A stretch of DNA of 54,390 bases from Candidatus Marithrix sp. Canyon 246. Its GTDB lineage: Bacteria > Pseudomonadota > Gammaproteobacteria > Beggiatoales > Beggiatoaceae. Each line of letters begins with the position of its first letter. Position 1 is the stretch's first letter. The notes below the pieces were generated by a model. The model saw only the letters and a list, made by a program, of their open reading frames with translations, was not told the DNA's origin and searched no databases. Shown here one piece after another: positions 18,448-26,670 of the stretch. The DNA lies in assembly GCF_001723685.1 (NCBI RefSeq), contig NZ_MCBX01000040.1:1-54390 (forward strand), written 5' to 3'. Position numbers and translations under genes: made by a program.

Positions 18448-18704
18448 AGTATTAGAGCAAGGGATTTTTTGTGATAGTTAATTATAAATTATAGCCCAGA
18501 AGGGGGTAACAAGGATGTTTATATTTTAATACGCTCTCCTCACCGCAACTTAACAAACAACCTATTTATTATCATTGACACATGGATGTAATAAATTTTT
18601 TTGAGTTTTGGTTTCATTATTAAACTAACTGGATAGATATTAATTGTGCGGACAATTAATGAGAAGCATCTAAGACTTTAGTATCAAAACTAATTATATA
18701 TGAA
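18448..18704. other. Intergenic remnant with third dndC start fragment
   Basis: There is no credible gene in these 257 bp. Positions 18602-18623 (TGAGTTTTGGTTTCATTATT plus AA) repeat exactly the dndC start region of 17631-17652, which also occurs at 19185-19206. A perfect 9-bp hairpin (ATTAATTGT gcgg ACAATTAAT) lies at 18639-18660. The stretch looks like scar sequence from rearrangements. Confidence 0.6.
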
Positions 18705-19200
18705 TTAACAAAATAATGGTAAACTATTATCAGTTTTAGTATTTGAAGATTTGTCTTTGCCTTTTGATTCTGCAATTGCAGCTTCACGTCTTAAAGTTCT
18801 ACATGCAATAATTATCTAATTAATTCAAATTGAACGTTTTCTTCATCACCCAAAGACGGCGAATTTCTTCTAATTCTTCAAAAGCCTAGGAATAAATTCC
18901 AAGGCTCAAAGCTAAATTCGAGGCAAATGTTTTTTTCAAAAACATTTGCCTCGAAACCTAAAGGTGACTAATCTTATCTGCTTTAGCAGACTTCAGCTAT
19001 GAGCCTTGGAATTTATTCCTAGGCTCAGAAAGAACATTCCAAATTAATTGTAAAGTAGCGGTTGAATCTTTACCGCCGCTATATCCGATGACCCAAGGAA
19101 TATCATCTTCGGAATAATTTTTTTTGATTTGCTTAGTTAGAGCGTTTATTGATTGCTTAAAACCTTTGGTAAAAGCGGTTTTTCTGAGTTTTGGTTTCAT
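18705..19200 (-). pseudogene. dndC: Decayed second copy of dndC
   Basis: The 5' part (19024-19200) encodes about 57 residues nearly identical to the N-terminus of the intact DndC, including the PP-loop SGGKDST. The 3' part (18705-18796) matches the last 30 or so codons and 14 bp beyond the stop. Two shorter matches (about 18797-18850 and 18850-18883) correspond to internal segments. Most of the middle, including the cysteine motif, is deleted, and a 141-bp palindromic element sits at the largest deletion junction. The match is high, so the duplication looks recent and the copy cannot be functional. Confidence 0.9.
18884..19024. mobile_element. MITE-like nested palindromic element inside dndC pseudogene
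   Basis: This 141-bp element has perfect 25-bp terminal inverted repeats (18884-18908 and 19000-19024, starting GCCTAGGAATAAATTCC). A second perfect 18-bp inverted repeat is nested inside (18917-18934 and 18938-18955, core GAGGCAAATG), and there is a small CTGCTTTAGCAG hairpin. No coding capacity is present. Flanks match dndC on both sides, but not contiguous parts of it, so no target-site duplication can be identified. Confidence 0.75.
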
Positions 19201-19291
19201 TATTAATTACTAGTTTAAATAATATATTATATGCTATTATTGGAATAATGACATTCGTTCATGGAATTTGGAATTTTGAGGTACACATATT

Positions 19292-19537
19292 ATGTTACAG
19301 ACTTTTGAAGCCAGATTAAAAGGTAATCAGTTGGAATGGGTTAATGAGATACCAAAGCAGGTGTATGAACCTCAGTGCTCGATTTCGGTTTATGTCACTT
19401 TACGTGAAAAAGTGCTAGTTGAAGAATCAGAAATTTTACGAAAACAAGCTCTTGAAAATGCGCTTTTGAGTGAAAAAGCATTAGGGAAAAATTGGAACAA
19501 ACCAGAGGAAGACGAAGCATGGTCACATTTACAGTAG
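19292..19537 (+). CDS. Putative antitoxin partner of a PemK/MazF toxin
   Basis: This 81-residue protein has a beta-rich N-terminus (MLQTFEARLKGNQLEWVNEI) and a charged helical C-terminus ending GKNWNKPEEDEAWSHLQ, a layout common in antitoxins paired with PemK/MazF toxins. GAGG lies about 10 bp upstream of the ATG. The stop overlaps the start of the truncated toxin gene by 19 bp. The family is not certain, but position and tail support an antitoxin. Since the toxin is damaged, this may be an orphan antitoxin. Confidence 0.65.
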   Translation: MLQTFEARLKGNQLEWVNEIPKQVYEPQCSISVYVTLREKVLVEESEILRKQALENALLSEKALGKNWNKPEEDEAWSHLQ

Positions 19538-19710
19538 GCAGTGTTGTCCTCATACCCTTTCCGTTTTCTGATTTGTCAAACTCAAAACTACGTCCAGGCA
19601 AACTTTTCACGGCACATTCTACTTTGATTAGAAGGCGAGTTGGTCAATTGAAGTCCGAAGTTTTGAAACAAATAGTAGATAAAATAAAAAATTTGATTGA
19701 TGATCAATAA
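19519..19710 (+). pseudogene. PemK/MazF-family toxin with internal deletion
   Basis: The 63-residue product joins a typical PemK/MazF N-terminus (VGSVVLIPFPFSDLSNSKLRP) directly to a typical C-terminal helix (LFTAHSTLIRRRVGQLKSEVLK). Family members are around 110 residues, so about 45-50 central residues, including the core RNase strands, are missing in frame. The ATG at 19519 overlaps the antitoxin gene as expected. It is most likely an inactive toxin; a retained dominant or regulatory fragment cannot be excluded. Confidence 0.75.
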
Positions 19711-19713
19711 AGC

Positions 19714-19738
19714 TACAAAATTAGGCGAAGCATTACTC
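19714..19738 (+). repeat. 25-bp copy of the pncC 5' end (left direct repeat)
   Basis: These 25 bases (CTACAAAATTAGGCGAAGCA then TTACT) are identical to 20329-20353, inside the start of pncC. The pair flanks 590 bp. The left copy starts 3 bp after the stop codon of the broken PemK gene and marks an insertion or recombination boundary. Confidence 0.85.
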
Positions 19739-20321
19739 TACTTTCTCTGACAATATCAATGATCTCATCAGTAGTAATACTAAGATTTATACCTTTAATA
19801 TCTAATGGAGAACCAAGCCTTGTAGGGTCGGTGATAACCGACCATTTCCGTGATTTCATATCCAGTCAACGCCGTTGGTCGGTTATCACCGACCCTACAG
19901 ATACTATCAAAAAATCATCTTTATTTGATGATGTGGTAATTAGTTATTCAAAAATCTAGTTGACATGATTAATTAATTAAAATATATTATAAATTGAAAA
20001 TTTAATTAGATCTTAAACATTAAATGTGAATTTAGAAGTTTTGTGTTGAAGCTGATGGGAAGTTTGATGCCCATTTGAATGAGCTTGAGGATTTTTAACA
20101 CTTTTAATCCTACTGTTTACTCATGCCAACCTAACAATGGCAAACCAAGCAGAAATCTACTTTGAACCAAACGATCTACGTTTAAAACCCGAAGCACAAA
20201 AAACTGGAACAAGGTAATTTTTTCAATCTCAAAAAAAGCATGATAATCCTAAACCAAATCGACAACAACACAGGAAAAATAAACACCGCAAATTACCAAA
20301 CAAGAACGATTAATAATTTTA
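19739..20321. other. Gene-poor inserted segment with remnants
   Basis: There is no intact gene. On the minus strand about 19745-19820 reads RLGSPLDIKGINLSITTDEI, which looks like the end of a degraded small protein cut off by the palindromic repeat at 19821. Further short open stretches (20040-20098, VEADGKFDAHLNELEDF; 20139-20215, MANQAEIYFEPNDLRLKPE) may be gene scraps, but I cannot name them. The segment is bounded by 25-bp direct repeats. Confidence 0.5.
19821..19899. repeat. Palindromic repeat with 24-bp perfect arms
   Basis: Perfect 24-bp inverted arms (19821-19844, starting TGTAGGGTCGGTGATAACC; 19876-19899) flank a 31-bp centre. It is a miniature dispersed palindrome of a different family from the GGTGGG and ACCTGACAGG elements; one copy was seen in this window. 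Confidence 0.8.
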
Positions 20322-20789
20322 ATGAAGACTACAAAATTAGGCGAAGCATTACTAAAAAATAATTATTATTTAGTAACAGCAGAATCATGTACAGGCGGTT
20401 GGATAGCAGAGGCTGTTACAGCAATTGCTGGCAGTTCTGCTTGGTTTGAACGCGGATTTGTTACTTATTCTAATGCTTCAAAACAAGAATTATTAAATGT
20501 TAAAGCTGAAACTTTAATGAAATATGGTGCAGTAAGTGAAGAAATTGCATTAGAAATGGTTATAGGAGCATTAAATAATAGTCATGCTCAGGTAGGAGTG
20601 GCAGTAACAGGTATTGCTGGACCCACAGGGGGAAGCCCTGATAAACCAGTAGGTACTGTTTACATTGCTTATGCTTTTCCGAAACAAGTTTTTGCTAAAC
20701 GTTATTATTTTCAAGGAAATAGAACTGAAATTCGTGAACAGACAGTAAAATCTGCTTTAGAGACATTATTAGACCTGACAGGTTTTTAA
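20322..20789 (+). CDS. pncC: Nicotinamide-nucleotide amidohydrolase PncC (CinA C-terminal type)
   Basis: This 155-residue protein corresponds to the stand-alone C-terminal domain of CinA, which converts NMN to nicotinate mononucleotide in pyridine nucleotide recycling. It has TAESCTGGWIAEAVTAIAGSS with the catalytic Ser/Cys region, FVTYSNASK, and GIAGPTGGSPDKPVGTV. The last residues (LDLTGF) and the stop codon are written by the palindrome at 20771-20803, so the element overlaps the coding end. The first 30 bases are duplicated 607 bp upstream. Confidence 0.92.
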   Translation: MKTTKLGEALLKNNYYLVTAESCTGGWIAEAVTAIAGSSAWFERGFVTYSNASKQELLNVKAETLMKYGAVSEEIALEMVIGALNNSHAQVGVAVTGIAGPTGGSPDKPVGTVYIAYAFPKQVFAKRYYFQGNRTEIREQTVKSALETLLDLTGF

Positions 20790-20803
20790 AACCTGTCAGG
20801 TCT
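20771..20803. terminator. Convergent-gene palindrome, copy 2, overlapping pncC 3' end
   Basis: AGACCTGACAGGTTTT and its complement AAAACCTGTCAGGTCT form a perfect hairpin between pncC (+) and the nonaheme cytochrome gene (-). The left arm supplies the final codons and the TAA of pncC. The core is identical to the copies at 29073 and 47435. Confidence 0.72.
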
Positions 20804-20814
20804 TTATTCACGAA

Positions 20815-22719
20815 TTAAAAACCTTGTAAAAATCCTGCTAATACTAAAAATAGTAAGATCAATCCAGCAATGATCAGAACAAAGCCGAGTACTTTAGAAT
20901 AGCGTGCCATTCTTGGAGAAGGTGCGCCAACTATGTATTCTTCCAGTTTACCTTCTTTAACTAGTCGTTCATATTCCAGTGTTCTTTCTTCTTTAAATTC
21001 CTCTAATGTCATACTACCAGTAAACATAATGGTATCTTGAGGGAATTTGTCCGGTCTGAAATGACTATTAAAGTAATGAACAGTAAACAAGAATATACCA
21101 GCTAAAAATGCCTCTTCACCATGAACAATGGTCGCTACATTAAATACCCAACCGGGTAAGAAGCTTCCAAAGAATGCAGGGAACCACATCATTAATCCTG
21201 ATACTCCGATAATAAACATACCCCAGAAAGGTGCCCAATAATCGAATTTTTCCCAGTAACTCCAATGATCAAATACTGGTCTTGGTCCTTTGCCAACAAA
21301 CCATTTAGACATAGCCAAAAGATCATACATATCTTGCCAACGAGGTAATAGCGATGTTGGTCCAAACCATTTAAAGCTATGACGTTTAGTAACTAATAGA
21401 TAGTATAAAACAACGATAATATGTCCAAAGAATATGATGCCAAAAGTAGTGGCTGCTACACGATGGATTATTGCTGATATTTTAGCTCCACCAAGTAAGC
21501 TTATTACTGTTGGTGCCCAGAAACTATCTGCATATAATACTGCGGTTCCAGTTAATACTAATACCATAACTGCGATAGCTAGAATTAAATGTGCTAAACG
21601 CCAAGGCCATGTAAATCGTCTAATATATTGACGTTTTGCTGGATCACCTTTTTCGTCTAAACGTATTTTCGCTTTACCAGTTTTACGCTCTTTATATTCT
21701 CTATAGAACCAAAAGGCACTATGAATCCAGAAAAATGTAAATACCCATATCACTAAGAAAATCATAAACTTTGAAGTAATCCATATTTCTGGATATTTTT
21801 CAAAATCATGAGCATTTCCATGCGGTTGGAAGGTTAAGTAACCCTTAGTAGCATTTTCATGACACTCTTGACAAGTTTCTAGTCGATTATTTATGTGAAT
21901 CTTAGATTTAGCATTATCAACTGCTTGAGTATTATGATGTCTATGGCAATCAAAACACTTAGCTGTATGAGTATAACCTAGAGTAGCAACTTGACCGTGA
22001 TATGTATGACGATAGCTTTCATATTCTTTGTCATGGCAACTACCACAATTTTTAGTAATTGTTAATTTAGTTTTGCTGTCTTTAGGTGAATTAATATCAT
22101 GAGCAGTATGACAATCACTACAAACAGCGGCATCAAGATTACCTTCTCGTTTTACCTTTGCACCGTGGATTGATTGAGTATAATCCTTTAATTGCTTCTC
22201 GTGACAACGACCACAAGTTTCTGGTGTATTTAGACGATAAGTTTGAGCTTCAGTATCTTTGACTGGAAATATGTTATGTTTACCATGACAATCCGAGCAA
22301 CTAGCATTCGGCTTACTTGGATCATTTTTTCGTGGCTGAGCATGAATTGATCCCAAATAATGATCGGCATTTTGCATTGCCTTATCTATAGATTGCTCTT
22401 TATGACAACTTACGCAATCAACAGAACGATCTTGTTCAGTTTTATGGGGAATTTGCTTAATATCTGTATGGCAATCTGTACAAGCTTGTTTAGCATGTAC
22501 GCTATGAGCAAATACTTCAGGTTTAACATGCAATGAGCGTTTAGGGCTTTCACCAAATTTGCCTTTAGGAGTAGAAAAACCTTCAACTCCATGACAATCT
22601 AAACAATCAGAATTTGCTGTGTCTGAAGTGACTAACTCAGGTTCAATTGCATGAACGACTGTGCTATTAAAGCACAGCCATCCTAACAGTAGCAAAATTC
22701 CCAAATAGGAATTTTTCAT
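20815..22719 (-). CDS. Nonaheme cytochrome c / cytochrome b fusion (membrane quinone-linked redox protein)
   Basis: This 634-residue protein has a signal peptide (about 1-24). Nine CXXCH haem-c motifs start near residues 39, 80, 102, 141, 169, 200, 225, 255 and 283. A TM helix (about 312-335) follows, then a cytochrome b561/hydrogenase-gamma-like domain with TM helices between about 373 and 632 and candidate haem-b His residues (WRLAHLILAI, IIHRVAATTFGIIFFGHI). It should move electrons between the quinone pool and periplasmic cytochromes. It starts 7 bp after the octaheme gene, so the two are probably one operon and redox partners. Direction of flow is not visible. Confidence 0.85.
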   Translation of the reverse strand: MKNSYLGILLLLGWLCFNSTVVHAIEPELVTSDTANSDCLDCHGVEGFSTPKGKFGESPKRSLHVKPEVFAHSVHAKQACTDCHTDIKQIPHKTEQDRSVDCVSCHKEQSIDKAMQNADHYLGSIHAQPRKNDPSKPNASCSDCHGKHNIFPVKDTEAQTYRLNTPETCGRCHEKQLKDYTQSIHGAKVKREGNLDAAVCSDCHTAHDINSPKDSKTKLTITKNCGSCHDKEYESYRHTYHGQVATLGYTHTAKCFDCHRHHNTQAVDNAKSKIHINNRLETCQECHENATKGYLTFQPHGNAHDFEKYPEIWITSKFMIFLVIWVFTFFWIHSAFWFYREYKERKTGKAKIRLDEKGDPAKRQYIRRFTWPWRLAHLILAIAVMVLVLTGTAVLYADSFWAPTVISLLGGAKISAIIHRVAATTFGIIFFGHIIVVLYYLLVTKRHSFKWFGPTSLLPRWQDMYDLLAMSKWFVGKGPRPVFDHWSYWEKFDYWAPFWGMFIIGVSGLMMWFPAFFGSFLPGWVFNVATIVHGEEAFLAGIFLFTVHYFNSHFRPDKFPQDTIMFTGSMTLEEFKEERTLEYERLVKEGKLEEYIVGAPSPRMARYSKVLGFVLIIAGLILLFLVLAGFLQGF

Positions 22720-22726
22720 TTACTTA

Positions 22727-24196
22727 CTATTCCTGAATATAACGTTTATTGAAGTTTGTTCGCGCTGCTTTACGTTTAGCGGCAGTTTTCTTATCCATTT
22801 TACCAAGGAACCATTTATGTTCATCTCGATTCAGAATTTCATCAAGTAATTTACGAACTCTTTCAGCTCCTTTATGATTGCCTTTTTTCTCGGCTTTTTC
22901 AATAATTTCTTTAATTTCAGGAACCATTTCAATATAGAAACGATGAGCTACTTCATACATACCATGCCATTGGACATAATCAGGAGCTTGCATAGCTGCA
23001 CCATGACGCGCACGTCTTCCTTCATGATGCCATAAGAAAAACCATGTCCATTCTATAGCTTCATCAAAAGGAACTTTTGTTATCATCTTTTCTTCTTTCA
23101 GTGCAGCCATTATACTAGCACCGGGTTTTGCAAATTTATTATTATACAAGTTTACTAAAGAATCAAATTGCTCATAGAAATTTTCAATCATTTTTGAGCT
23201 ATGGCAAGAACTACAAACAGTTTTCATGTCATTACGTCGTGATAACCAAGGTTTAACTTCTTTACCCATTTTAATGGCTTTAGCATCAATTTTTTGTGAA
23301 ATTGCTGGGCGTAAAGTCCAACTAATACGATCACCAACATCATGGGTAATAGGTAGTTCAATAGTTGCAGACATATGGCAAGTAGCACAAGTAGGTGCAG
23401 CGTCATAATCTTCACCGGCTACCCATTTGGCTGATTCAAGATTCATTCTATCAACATTGGCATAGAAATTAATACCATGCTTAGATTCTTCATAAATTTC
23501 TTTTTGTGGATGATCAGGACCTAAATGACATTTACCACAACTTTCTGGACGACGAGCCTGTTTCATAGAAAACTCATGACGTTGATGACAAGCTGTGCAA
23601 GCCCCTTTAGAACCATCTGGATTTATACGACCAATACCAGTATTAGGCCAAGTAGTTGGATCAAGATCACCATTTGGTAATACTTTTACTTTAGAACCGT
23701 GACATTGCCAACAACCATTAACAGCAACAGGTGATTGACCATGAAAAACCATAGCACCTTCAACAACTTCTGCTAATACATTATCAAGTGAACCGAGGAT
23801 TTCTGCGGCTTTAGCATGATGACTTTTAGAAAATTGTTCAACTTCTGTGCTATGACATTGAGCGCAATCTTTAGGTGAAACTATGACAGCAATCTGAAAG
23901 CCTTTATGACGAATAGCATCAGGATCAGAAGCATCAGCCTTATGGCATTCATAACAACCTACATTGGCACCAAAATGTTTAGAACGTCCCCATTGTTGAT
24001 AAATACTTCTATGTTCATTACGGTGACAAGATGCACAAGTAGCACTTTCTTTACTAAGATGTTTAAAAGGTTTTAAGGCTTTTTTGGTAAGACCATTATT
24101 TTCATAAGCGAAGGAAGCCGTACTCCCTAAGCCCATAAATATAAAGAATAGCAAGACAGGCTTTTTAGCTTGCCTTATTAATTTAGCAATATACAT
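22727..24196 (-). CDS. Octaheme c-type cytochrome, hydroxylamine oxidoreductase (HAO) family
   Basis: This 489-residue exported protein has a signal peptide (about 1-30). Eight CXXCH motifs start at Cys54, 81, 111, 162, 200, 220, 270 and 328, and a helical C-terminal domain contains PDYVQWHGMYEVAH (Tyr407, Tyr414), as in HAO-family octaheme cytochromes. All haems have His motifs, unlike the Lys haem of NrfA or octaheme tetrathionate reductase. Family members oxidise hydroxylamine or hydrazine, or reduce nitrite. There is no ammonia monooxygenase in the window, so a reductive nitrogen role is plausible but unproven. It is divergent from ccoN. Confidence 0.87.
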   Translation of the reverse strand: MYIAKLIRQAKKPVLLFFIFMGLGSTASFAYENNGLTKKALKPFKHLSKESATCASCHRNEHRSIYQQWGRSKHFGANVGCYECHKADASDPDAIRHKGFQIAVIVSPKDCAQCHSTEVEQFSKSHHAKAAEILGSLDNVLAEVVEGAMVFHGQSPVAVNGCWQCHGSKVKVLPNGDLDPTTWPNTGIGRINPDGSKGACTACHQRHEFSMKQARRPESCGKCHLGPDHPQKEIYEESKHGINFYANVDRMNLESAKWVAGEDYDAAPTCATCHMSATIELPITHDVGDRISWTLRPAISQKIDAKAIKMGKEVKPWLSRRNDMKTVCSSCHSSKMIENFYEQFDSLVNLYNNKFAKPGASIMAALKEEKMITKVPFDEAIEWTWFFLWHHEGRRARHGAAMQAPDYVQWHGMYEVAHRFYIEMVPEIKEIIEKAEKKGNHKGAERVRKLLDEILNRDEHKWFLGKMDKKTAAKRKAARTNFNKRYIQE

Positions 24197-24243
24197 AATA
24201 TTATTATCCTAATAACTGATTAAAATAGTTGGACTTTTATCCA

Positions 24244-24291
24244 ATATAATTATCTATTCTAATATTCTGATATTAGAATAGATAATTATAT
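24244..24291. promoter_or_regulatory. 22-bp perfect inverted repeat in divergent HAO/cbb3 promoter region
   Basis: Perfect 22-bp arms (24244-24265 and 24270-24291) are separated by TCTG and lie between the start of the octaheme gene (24196) and ccoN (24418). The symmetry is far longer than a typical operator. It may be a binding site for a redox regulator, a hairpin in the leader of the octaheme mRNA, or a repeat element. It does not match the FNR consensus TTGAT-N4-ATCAA. Confidence 0.6.
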
Positions 24292-24417
24292 TATTCTATA
24301 TTAATATAATTTATATTTATGGTAATGATTTGAAAATTAAAAACCAGAAATAATAGTTGCAGATAAAGCTTGTATCCTGTATTTTGGTATGTTTTTTTAT
24401 CTTAAATAGGAAAAAAT

Positions 24418-25857
24418 ATGGCAGAAAACCAAGATACCTATAATTATAAAGTCATTAGGCAATTTGCCATAATGACGATTGTTTGGGGTGTAGTTGGTAT
24501 GACGGTAGGCGTATATATTGCCGCTGAACTAACTTGGCCTTGGCTTAATAATGTTTTAGATGTACCTTATTTTACTTTTAGTCGTTTAAGACCATTACAT
24601 ACTAATGCTGTAATTTTCGCCTTTGGTGGTTCAGCTTTATTTGCTACTTCTTATTATGTAGTACAACGTACCTGTCATGTGCGGTTAATTTCTGATAAAT
24701 TAGCCGCTTTTACATTTTGGGGTTGGCAATTAGTTATTGTTCTAGCCGCGATTACTTTACCATTAGGTTATACTACCACTAAAGAATATGCTGAATTAGA
24801 ATGGCCTATAGATATACTGCTAGCAGTCGTTTGGATTTCTTATGCAATAGTATTTTTTGGCACCATTGTTAAGCGTAAAGTTCCACATATTTATGTTGCT
24901 AATTGGTTTTATGGTTCTTTTATCATAACAATTGCTTTATTACATATATTTAATAATTTAGCAGTACCAGTTTCCATGTGGAAATCTTACTCAGCTTATG
25001 CTGGAGTTCAAGATGCAATGGTACAATGGTGGTATGGCCATAATGCGGTTGGATTTTTCTTAACTGCTGGATTTTTAGGTATGATGTATTATTTTATACC
25101 TAAACAAGTACAACGACCCGTATATTCTTATCGTTTATCAATTGTTCATTTTTGGGCATTGATTTTCACTTATATTTGGGCTGGTCCCCATCATCTACAC
25201 TATACAGCTTTACCTGATTGGACTCAAACTTTAGGTATGGCTATGTCTTTGATTCTATTAGCACCTTCTTGGGGTGGTATGATTAATGGAATTATGACCT
25301 TATCAGGAGCATGGGAAAAATTACGTAGTGATCCTATTTTACGTTTCTTGATCGTAGCAGTTTCTTTCTATGGTATGTCAACTTTTGAAGGCCCGATGAT
25401 GGCAATAAAAACTGTTAATGCCTTATCACATTATACTGATTGGACTATTGGACATGTTCATTCTGGTGCTCTTGGTTGGGTGGCAATGATTTCTATGGGT
25501 AGTATGTATTATTTAATACCGCGTTTATTTGGACGTGAATTATATAGTTTAAAACTGGTTGAACTACATTTTTGGACTGCTACAATTGGTGTGGTTCTTT
25601 ATATTACTGCAATGTGGGTATCAGGAATTATGCAAGGTTTAATGTGGCGTGCTGTCAATCCTGATGGAACTTTAACTTATAGTTTTGTTGAATCAGTACA
25701 AGCTATGCACCCTTATTATTTAACTCGTTGGTTAGGTGGTACGTTCTTCTTATTTGGTATGTTGGTAATGGCTTATAATGTTTTCAAAACAGTTAGAAGT
25801 CCAAAAACATTCGAAGTTAATGATACGATTCCAACCCCAGCCTTGGTGGCGCATTAA
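24418..25857 (+). CDS. ccoN: cbb3-type cytochrome c oxidase subunit I
   Basis: This 479-residue protein is the catalytic haem-copper subunit of the high-affinity cbb3 oxidase, the usual length for CcoN. It has about 12 TM helices, [18 protein letters not shown] with a haem His, [22 protein letters not shown] with the Cu-binding His and the cross-linked Tyr region, AGPHHLHYT with the His pair, and [13 protein letters not shown]. It heads ccoN-ccoO-ccoQ-ccoP. AGGAAAAA lies just before the ATG. Confidence 0.96.
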   Translation: MAENQDTYNYKVIRQFAIMTIVWGVVGMTVGVYIAAELTWPWLNNVLDVPYFTFSRLRPLHTNAVIFAFGGSALFATSYYVVQRTCHVRLISDKLAAFTFWGWQLVIVLAAITLPLGYTTTKEYAELEWPIDILLAVVWISYAIVFFGTIVKRKVPHIYVANWFYGSFIITIALLHIFNNLAVPVSMWKSYSAYAGVQDAMVQWWYGHNAVGFFLTAGFLGMMYYFIPKQVQRPVYSYRLSIVHFWALIFTYIWAGPHHLHYTALPDWTQTLGMAMSLILLAPSWGGMINGIMTLSGAWEKLRSDPILRFLIVAVSFYGMSTFEGPMMAIKTVNALSHYTDWTIGHVHSGALGWVAMISMGSMYYLIPRLFGRELYSLKLVELHFWTATIGVVLYITAMWVSGIMQGLMWRAVNPDGTLTYSFVESVQAMHPYYLTRWLGGTFFLFGMLVMAYNVFKTVRSPKTFEVNDTIPTPALVAH

Positions 25858-25872
25858 GGAGATATTTGAATA

Positions 25873-26490
25873 ATGGCTGACGCACATAAAAAAGTTGAAA
25901 CTAATATTGGTTTAATGATTATTCTAACTACACTTGTAGTTAGTGTTGGTGGTTTAGTACAAATTGTACCGCTATTTTTTATGAAATCAATGACAGAACC
26001 AGTAGAAGGTTTAAAACCATATCCGGCATTACAATTAGCAGGGCGCGATATTTATGTTCGTGAATCTTGTATGGTTTGTCATTCCCAAATGATTCGTCCT
26101 TTTAGAGCAGAAACAGAGAGATATGGACATTATTCTGTTGCAGGAGAATTTGTTTATGATCGTCCATTCCAATGGGGATCTAAACGCACTGGTCCAGATT
26201 TACATCGTGTAGGTGGACGTTATAGTGATGAATGGCATTATGCTCATTTAATCAATCCACGCGATGTAGTACCGGAATCAGTAATGCCCGGTTATCCTTC
26301 TCTTGCAAAGAATTTTATTGATGGTAAGGAAGTTCAATATAAAATGCAAACTTTGAAAGATTGGTTTGATCATCCTTACACTGATCAAGAAATTGCTAAT
26401 GCTGCTAAAGCCGTAGAAGGTAAAACTGAGATAGAGGCTATCATTGCTTATCTACAAGGCTTAGGTAAAACAATCAAAAATGTGAGGTAA
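25873..26490 (+). CDS. ccoO: cbb3-type cytochrome c oxidase subunit II (monohaem)
   Basis: This 205-residue membrane-anchored monohaem cytochrome c has an N-terminal TM helix (about 10-35) followed by a periplasmic domain with [15 protein letters not shown] (haem c) and the conserved [33 protein letters not shown] block. The distal Met ligand is probably in PESVMPGYP. It passes electrons to CcoN. It starts 15 bp after ccoN, with AAGGAG as ribosome binding site. Confidence 0.96.
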   Translation: MADAHKKVETNIGLMIILTTLVVSVGGLVQIVPLFFMKSMTEPVEGLKPYPALQLAGRDIYVRESCMVCHSQMIRPFRAETERYGHYSVAGEFVYDRPFQWGSKRTGPDLHRVGGRYSDEWHYAHLINPRDVVPESVMPGYPSLAKNFIDGKEVQYKMQTLKDWFDHPYTDQEIANAAKAVEGKTEIEAIIAYLQGLGKTIKNVR

Positions 26491-26670
26491 ATGGTGGATA
26501 TCATGGCACTGATTCAGTCCATTTGGACTATTATCGTCATGGTTATCTTTTTTGGTGTTGTAGTGTGGGCGTTTAGTCGCAAACGTAAATCTGAGTTTGA
26601 TGATGCCGCTCACCTACCAATAGATGACGATGATTCGGTTGAAAAAATAGTTAAGGAGAAACAACAATAA
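26491..26670 (+). CDS. ccoQ: cbb3-type cytochrome oxidase small subunit CcoQ
   Basis: This short gene encodes 59 residues if it starts at the ATG directly after the ccoO stop, or 55 from the ATG at 26503, which has a better spaced GGTGG. It has one TM helix (SIWTIIVMVIFFGVVVWAF) followed by a charged tail (SRKRKSEFDDAAHLPIDDDD), the standard CcoQ layout. CcoQ stabilises the oxidase. The stop overlaps the ccoP start (TAATG). Confidence 0.9.
   Translation: MVDIMALIQSIWTIIVMVIFFGVVVWAFSRKRKSEFDDAAHLPIDDDDSVEKIVKEKQQ

Noticed and set aside
19759-19959. 66-codon + strand ORF across the 19821-19899 palindrome
   Set aside because: Its middle is the palindromic repeat itself, with no ribosome binding site and no family match.
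24247-24292. FNR/ANR box in the ccoN promoter region
   Set aside because: The long inverted repeat does not contain TTGAT-N4-ATCAA, and no convincing match was found nearby.
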